Part shown: positions 57,943 to 64,000 of the stretch, in pieces
How the letters are laid out: every line of letters begins with the position of its first letter
How positions within the stretch are numbered: the stretch's first letter is position 1
Source: Mycobacterium adipatum
Lineage (GTDB): Bacteria > Actinomycetota > Actinomycetes > Mycobacteriales > Mycobacteriaceae
Direction: 5' to 3'
NCBI RefSeq assembly: GCF_001644575.1
Contig: NZ_CP015596.1
Coordinates: 5,270,001-5,334,000 of the forward strand
DNA length: 64,000 bases
The notes under the pieces: model-generated
Databases searched by the model: none
Seen by the model: the letters and a program-made list of their open reading frames with translations, nothing else
Told to the model about the DNA's origin: nothing
Translations under genes and position numbers: made by a program

Positions 57943-60216
57943 GTGCTCGAGCGCGGCCACAACCCGGCGGTACATGTATCCGAACAGCAGGTGATCGCCC
58001 ACGCTCAAGACCTCGCCGTCATCCTCCTGAACACCGTCACCCTGGTGGCGTCAATCAGTGCGCTGTTGCTGCCGAACACCCCGGAATCGAATATCGGCCT
58101 GGTGGCGCTGGCGCTGCTGGTGTGCTGGTCGGTCTACCGGTTGGCGACCCGGTCTCGGTCGACGACGTTCCAGGCGCTCGACTTCTGCTACGTCCTGGTG
58201 GTGTCGGCATCGGTGCCCGTATTCGGCACCGACCCGCATCTGCTCTACACCAACTCGGTACCCCAGGTCATCGCCGGCGTCGCCGTGATCACCGTCGCCA
58301 TCGCTCAACCACCACGGGTCAGCTTCCCGGCCGCTCTGGCGATCACGGCGGCCTACACCGTGGGGTCCGCACAGGTGGTCGGCTGGGACCGGGTGCTGCA
58401 CATCCCGATGCTCTACTACATGCTGGCCGTCGAGTGGGCCATCACGACGGTCCTGGTGCTGACCGCCCGGACGGTGGCCCGTCGCGTCGACCAGGCCCGC
58501 GCCGACAACCATGATGCCGCGCTGCGCGACGCGATCGCCGCGGCGGTGCGCGATCACGAACTCGAGCACATGGCGCTGGTGCACGACACCGCCGCCTCCA
58601 CCCTGCATCTGGTCGGTGAGGGCGCCGAGGTGTCACCGGAACGCATCGCCGCACAGGCCAGTCGCGACCTCGCGCTGCTGGCCGGCGAACCGATCGGACT
58701 GGACACCGGATCGGCCACCGATATCGCCGCCGCGATCAGGGTGGAGGTCCAGCACTCGACGACTCCGATCGAGGTGACCGGGCTGCACCGCCTGGCGCTG
58801 GACGGCCGCACCGCCAATGCCGTCGTCGCCGTGGTGCGGGAGGCGATCAACAACGCCGATCGGCACGCCCGGGCGCAGCGCATCGTCATCGACATCTCAC
58901 CGTCGACGGTGACCATCACCGACGATGGGGTCGGTTTCGATCCCCTCACCACCAGCCTCGGCCACGGCCTCGCGGAATCGATCGTCGGCCGGATGCGACG
59001 CGCCAACGGCACCGCCTCGGTGCGCTCCACCCCGGGGGAGGGCACCGTCGTCACCATCAACTGGCACCAGCTGCAGGGCGCACCCCCCGGCGGCCCGCAC
59101 GTCGAGGACGTCGACCAGCTCACCGAGCGGATCTTCGTGCGATTCGGCCTGGGCATCGTGGCCTTTGCCTTTGTCCAGCTGGCGCTGGCGGTGCCCTACG
59201 CGGCGAACAGCACCGATCATCCCGTGGCGCAGTTCGTCCTCGGCGGGCTGGCGGCGCTGGTGGCGCTCGCCGGCATCCCGCGGGTGCTGGACCGGCAACC
59301 GAATCTCACCGTGCCCGCGCTGATCGTGATGGCGGCGATCATCTACGTGCAAGCCAATCTGCTACCGCACAACATGCTCGGCGGGCCGGCGCAATGGCCG
59401 CTGCTGGCGACCACCCTGTGCGTGCTGCCCTACCTGCTGCGGCTGCGGCCGGCACTGGCCGCAGGGGTGATGATCGCGTTCTGGCTGGGCACCGCCATCC
59501 TGAACTTCGTGGCCTATCCGGGCATGGCCACCGCCTACAACCTGGCGCTCTACACCGCCGGCATCTTCGTGGTGCAGCTCTTCGTGCTGGCCTTCCCGGT
59601 GATGCTGCGTAACGCCAACGCCACTGCCGCCGAGGAGATCCGGGACCGCTGGGCCAAAGATGCGCAACGGCGGATCAACGAGGCCTTGTACGACGACTAC
59701 GTGCGGCGCACCGCCAAGCTGATCCGCGGGGTGTTCCCCTTGCTGCAGACGTTGAGCACCGGCACCATCGACGCCGATATCCGGTGGCGCGCCCGCATCG
59801 AATCACGCCGGCTGCGGCTGTACATCTTCCAGGCCCGCACCTTCGGGCACCCCCTGGTCGCCGAGCTGCGCCAGGCCATCGAGGATGCCGACGCGCGCGG
59901 GGTGGTGGTGTCGCTGAACGCCGACAACGACCTGCCGCGGCTGGACCGCGAGCAGCGTCGCCGGCTGCTGGCGCCCATCGAAGCCGCCCTGTCCCGCGCC
60001 ACCGAGCACGCCCGGCTGGGCCTGACCGTGGTTCCCGGCGAACTGATCGCCAGCATCCTCTGCGATGACGGCGGGATGGGTGTCCAACCGCGGCCCGGCA
60101 CCGTCGACGAGCCGCGCATCGAGGTGACCGAGATCGGCGGAACCGTGTGGATCAGCGTGCATCACGAGATGGCCGATACCGCCATTGACTCCGTGCCGCG
60201 CGCCGAGATCGCTTAA
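57943..60216 (+). CDS. Sensor histidine kinase with a second, degenerate kinase-like half
   Basis: 757 residues from GTG 57943. First half: five or six helices (about 20-175), dimerisation helix with phospho-acceptor H214 (ALVHDTAAST, HisKA_3 type), and ATPase domain with N box REAINNADRHA (299-309) and DDGVGFD (327-333), like NarX/DesK kinases. Second half: six more helices (about 400-560), a helix lacking histidine (DDYVRRTAKLIRGVFPLL) and a region resembling a worn ATPase domain (EAALSRATEHARLGLTVV, CDDGGMG). The response regulator follows. Signal unknown. Confidence 0.85.
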   Translation: MLERGHNPAVHVSEQQVIAHAQDLAVILLNTVTLVASISALLLPNTPESNIGLVALALLVCWSVYRLATRSRSTTFQALDFCYVLVVSASVPVFGTDPHLLYTNSVPQVIAGVAVITVAIAQPPRVSFPAALAITAAYTVGSAQVVGWDRVLHIPMLYYMLAVEWAITTVLVLTARTVARRVDQARADNHDAALRDAIAAAVRDHELEHMALVHDTAASTLHLVGEGAEVSPERIAAQASRDLALLAGEPIGLDTGSATDIAAAIRVEVQHSTTPIEVTGLHRLALDGRTANAVVAVVREAINNADRHARAQRIVIDISPSTVTITDDGVGFDPLTTSLGHGLAESIVGRMRRANGTASVRSTPGEGTVVTINWHQLQGAPPGGPHVEDVDQLTERIFVRFGLGIVAFAFVQLALAVPYAANSTDHPVAQFVLGGLAALVALAGIPRVLDRQPNLTVPALIVMAAIIYVQANLLPHNMLGGPAQWPLLATTLCVLPYLLRLRPALAAGVMIAFWLGTAILNFVAYPGMATAYNLALYTAGIFVVQLFVLAFPVMLRNANATAAEEIRDRWAKDAQRRINEALYDDYVRRTAKLIRGVFPLLQTLSTGTIDADIRWRARIESRRLRLYIFQARTFGHPLVAELRQAIEDADARGVVVSLNADNDLPRLDREQRRRLLAPIEAALSRATEHARLGLTVVPGELIASILCDDGGMGVQPRPGTVDEPRIEVTEIGGTVWISVHHEMADTAIDSVPRAEIA

Positions 60217-60248
60217 AATCTACCCCGGCGACAATTCTGTTAGCCAAC

Positions 60249-60270
60249 ATGTGAAGTTGGGGCTTCACAT
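60249..60270. promoter_or_regulatory. ATGTGAAG-N6-CTTCACAT palindrome between kinase and regulator genes
   Basis: Perfect 8-base arms with a 6-base centre in the 135-base gap upstream of the response regulator. Could be its own binding site or an mRNA hairpin. GTAC-N7-GTAC follows at about 60287-60301. Confidence 0.5.
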
Positions 60271-60351
60271 CGAGTTTGCTGGGGGTACAGTCTGTGTACT
60301 GGAATGCGCTGAGGTCCGGGTTTCTGGCCTCCTTGACGCCGGTTGGCCTGC

Positions 60352-61044
60352 ATGACTAGGACCGTGAATCGCGGGGTGGGTAAAACGACGGAAGCCATCA
60401 CGGTTGCACTGATCGACGATCACGATGTGATCCACGCCGGCGTCCGCGCCTGGTTTGCCGGCTGCACCCCGCCCATCGATCTGGTCGCCGACTACCCGAA
60501 CCCCACCTCCTTCCTCGCCGACCACCCCGTGGGCGGCGAGGACATCGAGGTGGTCCTGTTCGATCTCCAGTACGACCGTTTTCAGCCCGAATTCGACACC
60601 CTGCGGCAGGTCTGCGAAGCCGGGCACCGGGTGATCGTCTACTCACACATGGCCACCGATGAGGTCATCCTGTCCAGTCTGGATGCCGGTGCCACCACGT
60701 TCCTGGCCAAGGGCGAGGACAAGCAGCATCTGTTCGACGCGGTGTATGCCGCCCACGCCAACACCCCGTATGTGGGCCCGCGGATGGCCAAGGCGTTGTT
60801 CAACGACCGCACCGTCGGGCGGCCCGGGCTGAGCACCCGGGAACGCGAGGTGCTGATCGCCTGGTTCCAGACGGAGAACAAGGAGTTCGTCGCCAAGCGG
60901 CTGTTCATCGAACCGTCGACGGTGCGCACCCACCTGCAGCGGGCCCGGGCGAAGTACGCCGCCGTCGGCAGGCCGGCACCCACCAAGGCCGCGCTGATCG
61001 CCCGCGCGGTGCAGGACGGCATCCTGAGCATCGAGGACCTCTAG
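60352..61044 (+). CDS. NarL/FixJ-family response regulator
   Basis: 230 residues from ATG 60352 (in-frame TTG 60343 and GTG 60364 are alternatives). Receiver domain with D22-D23, phospho-acceptor D71 in VVLFDLQYD, S98 and K119; C-terminal LuxR-type HTH (LSTREREVLIAWFQTENKEFVAKRLFIEPSTVRTHL). The partner of the upstream double kinase. Its gene ends before a strong hairpin. Confidence 0.9.
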   Translation: MTRTVNRGVGKTTEAITVALIDDHDVIHAGVRAWFAGCTPPIDLVADYPNPTSFLADHPVGGEDIEVVLFDLQYDRFQPEFDTLRQVCEAGHRVIVYSHMATDEVILSSLDAGATTFLAKGEDKQHLFDAVYAAHANTPYVGPRMAKALFNDRTVGRPGLSTREREVLIAWFQTENKEFVAKRLFIEPSTVRTHLQRARAKYAAVGRPAPTKAALIARAVQDGILSIEDL

Positions 61045-61058
61045 CCCCCAAAGGCGCG

Positions 61059-61118
61059 GCGAAACTCGCGTACCGGTTGCTGTCTGCGTGCTTGCAGCAA
61101 CCGGTACGCGAGTTTCGC
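61059..61118. terminator. 24-bp perfect inverted repeat between the response regulator and tuf
   Basis: Perfect 24-base arms (61059-61082 and 61095-61118) with a 12-base loop. It lies 14 bases past the response regulator stop, between convergent transcripts, and contains the GCGAAACTCGCG / CGCGAGTTTCGC form. Probably a two-way terminator without a U-tail. Confidence 0.65.
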
Positions 61119-61144
61119 ACAGACGGGGTGTGGGCGAAAAGCAA

Positions 61145-61176
61145 AGCGGCGCCCACCCTTTCGGGTGAGCGCCGCT
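61145..61176 (-). terminator. Intrinsic terminator after tuf
   Basis: 14-bp stem with one mismatch (AGCGGCGC, C/A, CACCC at 61145-61158; complement 61163-61176), loop TTTC, followed on the minus strand by TTGCTTTTCGC. It begins 17 bases beyond the tuf stop. Confidence 0.8.
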
Positions 61177-61192
61177 CTGGTGTGGAACAGAC

Positions 61193-62383
61193 TTACTTGA
61201 TGATCTTGGTAACCCGGCCGGCGCCGACGGTGCGTCCACCCTCACGGATGGCGAACCGCAGGCCCTCGTCCATGGCGACGGGCTGGATCAGCTTGACGGA
61301 GATGTCGGTGTTGTCACCGGGCATCACCATCTCGGTGCCCTCGGGCAGGGTCACAACGCCGGTCACGTCCGTGGTGCGGAAGTAGAACTGCGGACGGTAG
61401 TTGTTGAAGAACGGCGTGTGGCGGCCACCCTCGTCCTTGGACAGGATGTAGACGCTGCCCTCGAACTCGGTGTGCGGGGTGGTGGTGCCGGGCTTGACGA
61501 CAACCTGGCCACGCTCGACATCTTCGCGCTTGATGCCACGAACCAGCAGACCGACGTTGTCACCGGCCTGGCCCTGATCGAGCAGCTTGCGGAACATCTC
61601 GACACCGGTGACCGTGGTCTTGGTGGTGGTCGGACGGATGCCGACGATCTCGACGTCCTCGTTCACGTTGATCACGCCACGCTCGACGCGACCGGTCACC
61701 ACGGTGCCGCGGCCGGTGATGGTGAAGACGTCCTCGACGGGCATCAGGAACGGCTTGTCGGTCTCGCGGACCGGGTCCGGGATGGACTCGTCGACGGCTT
61801 CCATCAGCTTCTGGACGGACTCGACCCACTTCGGGTCACCCTCCAGCGCCTTGAGCGCCGAGACCTGAACGACCGGGGCGTCCTCGTCGAAGTCCTGCGC
61901 GGCCAGCAGCTCGCGGACCTCGAGCTCGACGAGCTCCAGCAGTTCTTCGTCGTCGACCATGTCCGACTTGTTCAGCGCGACCAGGATGTAGGGCACGCCG
62001 ACCTGGCGGGCGAGCAGCACGTGCTCGCGGGTCTGCGGCATCGGACCGTCAGTGGCGGCGACCACCAGGATTGCGCCGTCCATCTGGGCGGCACCGGTGA
62101 TCATGTTCTTGATGTAGTCAGCGTGACCGGGGGCGTCGACGTGCGCGTAGTGACGCTTCTCGGTCTGGTACTCCACGTGGGAGATGTTGATCGTGATACC
62201 GCGCTGACGCTCTTCGGGCGCATTGTCGATCTGGTCGAATGCGCGCGACTCGTTCAAATCGGGGTACTTGTCGTGCAGAACCTTGGTGATTGCTGCAGTC
62301 AGCGTGGTCTTGCCGTGGTCAACGTGACCGATGGTCCCGATGTTGACGTGCGGCTTCGTCCGCTCGAACTTCGCCTTCGCCAC
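61193..62383 (-). CDS. tuf: Elongation factor Tu
   Basis: 396 residues from GTG 62383 with an ideal AGGAGGA upstream. GTPase motifs: GHVDHGKT (19-26), [16 protein letters not shown] and SALKAL, then domains II and III. It delivers aminoacyl-tRNA to the ribosome. Downstream of fusA with an 85-base gap, as in the str operon. Confidence 0.99.
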   Translation of the reverse strand: MAKAKFERTKPHVNIGTIGHVDHGKTTLTAAITKVLHDKYPDLNESRAFDQIDNAPEERQRGITINISHVEYQTEKRHYAHVDAPGHADYIKNMITGAAQMDGAILVVAATDGPMPQTREHVLLARQVGVPYILVALNKSDMVDDEELLELVELEVRELLAAQDFDEDAPVVQVSALKALEGDPKWVESVQKLMEAVDESIPDPVRETDKPFLMPVEDVFTITGRGTVVTGRVERGVINVNEDVEIVGIRPTTTKTTVTGVEMFRKLLDQGQAGDNVGLLVRGIKREDVERGQVVVKPGTTTPHTEFEGSVYILSKDEGGRHTPFFNNYRPQFYFRTTDVTGVVTLPEGTEMVMPGDNTDISVKLIQPVAMDEGLRFAIREGGRTVGAGRVTKIIK

Positions 62384-62409
62384 TGTGGTGTCCTCCTGGA
62401 CTTGTTGGT

Positions 62410-62423
62410 GCTTTACGTAAAGC
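62410..62423. promoter_or_regulatory. GCTTTACGTAAAGC palindrome in the fusA-tuf gap
   Basis: Perfect 14-base palindrome 27 bases before the tuf start. It may be an mRNA hairpin or a protein-binding site; nothing else supports a role. Confidence 0.4.
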
Positions 62424-62468
62424 AGGTTGTGTTGATGTGTTCAGTTATGCGGTCTGCAAAGTACCGGA

Positions 62469-64000
62469 CTACTGCCCGGTCGCCTTCGCGATGATCTCCT
62501 TCGACACGTTCGCCGGAACTTCGGCGTACGAGTCGAACACCATGGAGTAGTTAGCCCGGCCCTGGGTCTTCGACCGAAGGTCGCCGACGTAGCCGAACAT
62601 CTCCGACAGCGGAACCTGCGCCTTGACGACGCGCGCACCGCTGCGCTCCTCCATGGCCTGGATCTGACCACGGCGGGAGTTCAGGTCGCCGATCACATCG
62701 CCCATGTAATCCTCGGGCGTGGTGACCTCGACGGCCATGATCGGTTCCAGGATCACCGGCTGCGCCTGCTGCGCCGCCTTCTTCATGACCTGCGAACCGG
62801 CCACCTTGAAGGCCATTTCCGACGAGTCGACGTCATGGTAGGCGCCGTCGAGCAGCGTGACCTTGACGTTCACCAGCGGGTAGCCGGCGAGCACGCCGTA
62901 CTGCATGGCGTCCTGCGCACCGGCATCCACCGACGGGATGTACTCGCGCGGGATACGGCCACCGGTGACCTTGTTCTCGAACTCGTAGGTCGCACCGTCC
63001 TCGCCGACGAACGGCTCCAGGTTGATGATGACCTTGGCGAACTGGCCGGAGCCACCCGTCTGCTTCTTGTGGGTGAACTCGACGTTGTTCGCGGCGCGGC
63101 GAATGGTCTCGCGGTAGGCCACCTGCGGCTTGCCGACGTTGGCCTCGACCTTGAACTCGCGACGCATGCGGTCGACCAGGATGTCCAGGTGCAGCTCGCC
63201 CATGCCGCCGATGACGGTCTGGCCGGTGTCCTGATCCAGGTGCACCTTGAAGGTCGGGTCCTCTTCGGCCAGCTTCTGGATGGCCGTGCCCAGCTTCTCC
63301 TGGTCACTCTTGGTCTTGGGCTCGATGGCGACCTCGATGACCGGATCCGGGAAGGTCATCGACTCCAGCACGATCTGGTTGTTCGGATCGCTCAGGGTGT
63401 CACCGGTGGTGGTGTCCTTGAGGCCGATGACCGCGTAGATGTGGCCGGCACTGGCCGTGTCCACCGGGTTCTCCTTGTTGGAGTGCATCTGGAACAGCTT
63501 GCCCAGGCGCTCCTTCTTGCCCTTGGTCGAGTTGATGACCTGGGCACCGGAGTCGACCTTGCCCGAGTACACCCGGACGTAGGTCAGCTTGCCGAAGAAC
63601 GGGTGGGTGGCGACCTTGAAGGCCAGCCCGGAGAACGGCTCGTCCGCGGAAGGCTTACGAGAGATGATCTCGTCTTCCTTGTTCGGGACATGTCCTTCGG
63701 CGGCCGGGACGTCCAGCGGGTTGGGCAGGTAGTCGATGACGGCGTCGAGCATGGGCTGCACGCCCTTGTTCTTGAACGCCGAACCGCACAGCACCGGGTA
63801 GGCCGCCGAGGTGATGGTCAGCTTGCGCAGACCGGCCTTGATCTCGTCGACCGTCAGCTCTTCGCCGCCCAGGTACTTCTCCATGAGCTCGTCGTCGGTC
63901 TCGGCGACGGCCTCGATCATGGCGGTGCGGTACTCCTCGGCCTTCTCCTGCAGATCGGCCGGGATGTCGACGGTCTCGTACTTCTCGCCGAGCTTGGTCT
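62469..64000 (-). CDS. fusA: Elongation factor G, 5' end beyond window
   Basis: The frame is open to the window edge; the visible 510 residues cover the end of the G domain through domain V ([66 protein letters not shown]). EF-G drives translocation. Ends TAG at 62469, followed by tuf on the same strand. Confidence 0.98.
   Translation of the reverse strand, partial: TKLGEKYETVDIPADLQEKAEEYRTAMIEAVAETDDELMEKYLGGEELTVDEIKAGLRKLTITSAAYPVLCGSAFKNKGVQPMLDAVIDYLPNPLDVPAAEGHVPNKEDEIISRKPSADEPFSGLAFKVATHPFFGKLTYVRVYSGKVDSGAQVINSTKGKKERLGKLFQMHSNKENPVDTASAGHIYAVIGLKDTTTGDTLSDPNNQIVLESMTFPDPVIEVAIEPKTKSDQEKLGTAIQKLAEEDPTFKVHLDQDTGQTVIGGMGELHLDILVDRMRREFKVEANVGKPQVAYRETIRRAANNVEFTHKKQTGGSGQFAKVIINLEPFVGEDGATYEFENKVTGGRIPREYIPSVDAGAQDAMQYGVLAGYPLVNVKVTLLDGAYHDVDSSEMAFKVAGSQVMKKAAQQAQPVILEPIMAVEVTTPEDYMGDVIGDLNSRRGQIQAMEERSGARVVKAQVPLSEMFGYVGDLRSKTQGRANYSMVFDSYAEVPANVSKEIIAKATGQ

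Overview
The window looks like a chromosomal segment of a mycobacterium, most likely a rapid-growing, environmental Mycolicibacterium-type species. The reasons are the uniformly high GC, frequent GTG starts, ATGA/GTGA/TGATG stop-start coupling, the S10 and spc ribosomal protein operons beside fusA and tuf, a complete mycofactocin cluster (mftR, mftA-G), an arylsulfatase lying between rpsQ and rplN (a position I recall for atsA in mycobacteria), and an Lrp-rocD-type arginine module. The species cannot be named from this sequence alone. No tRNA, rRNA, CRISPR array, insertion sequence or phage gene was seen.

Layout. 1-5423 (minus): the spc operon rplN-rplX-rplE-rpsN-rpsH-rplF-rplR-rpsE-rpmD-rplO, an intrinsic terminator, and the start of sppA cut by the window edge. 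5607-12484 (minus): a catabolic-looking operon of a heme-oxygenase-like diiron protein (HDO), two Rieske ferredoxins, a ferredoxin reductase, an aldehyde dehydrogenase, a gamma-glutamyltransferase-family Ntn hydrolase and a RidA protein, preceded by a GlcG-like gene. A divergent PucR-type regulator and an MFS transporter follow (12727-15796), then an ion-transporter-like permease and a YoaK protein (16171-18425, plus strand). 18448-28297 (minus): a lipoprotein, arylsulfatase atsA, and a four-gene envelope polysaccharide cluster with a processive GT2 synthase, a BcsB-like partner, an ArnT-like membrane protein and an exosortase-like fusion protein. 28669-34022 (minus): the S10 operon rpsJ to rpsQ. 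S10 and spc are therefore separated by about 23 kb of accessory genes.

34482-40205: a hotdog thioesterase-like gene, a lipoprotein carboxylesterase, a cytochrome P450, and a divergent TetR/MFS efflux pair. 40202-47403: the mycofactocin cluster mftA-mftG (minus) with divergent mftR; it makes a redox peptide cofactor from MftA for cofactor-sequestering dehydrogenases such as the SDR at 53240-54094. 47450-49257: an ECF sigma factor coupled to a three-module VOC protein. 49306-56900: a ferredoxin-reductase-like flavoprotein, an Lrp regulator and arginine/ornithine genes (ddaH-like, rocD, mycofactocin-type SDR, arcA, APC antiporter). 56984-61044: a SHOCT protein and an unusual two-component system whose kinase carries two kinase-like halves. 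61193-64000: tuf and the C-terminal part of fusA (minus).

The strongest candidate for an undescribed system is the HDO operon: an oxygenase-type protein with its own Rieske/reductase electron chain, an aldehyde dehydrogenase and a non-canonical Ntn hydrolase, with GTGCACA-type boxes at its control regions. The second is the polysaccharide/exosortase-like cluster beside atsA.
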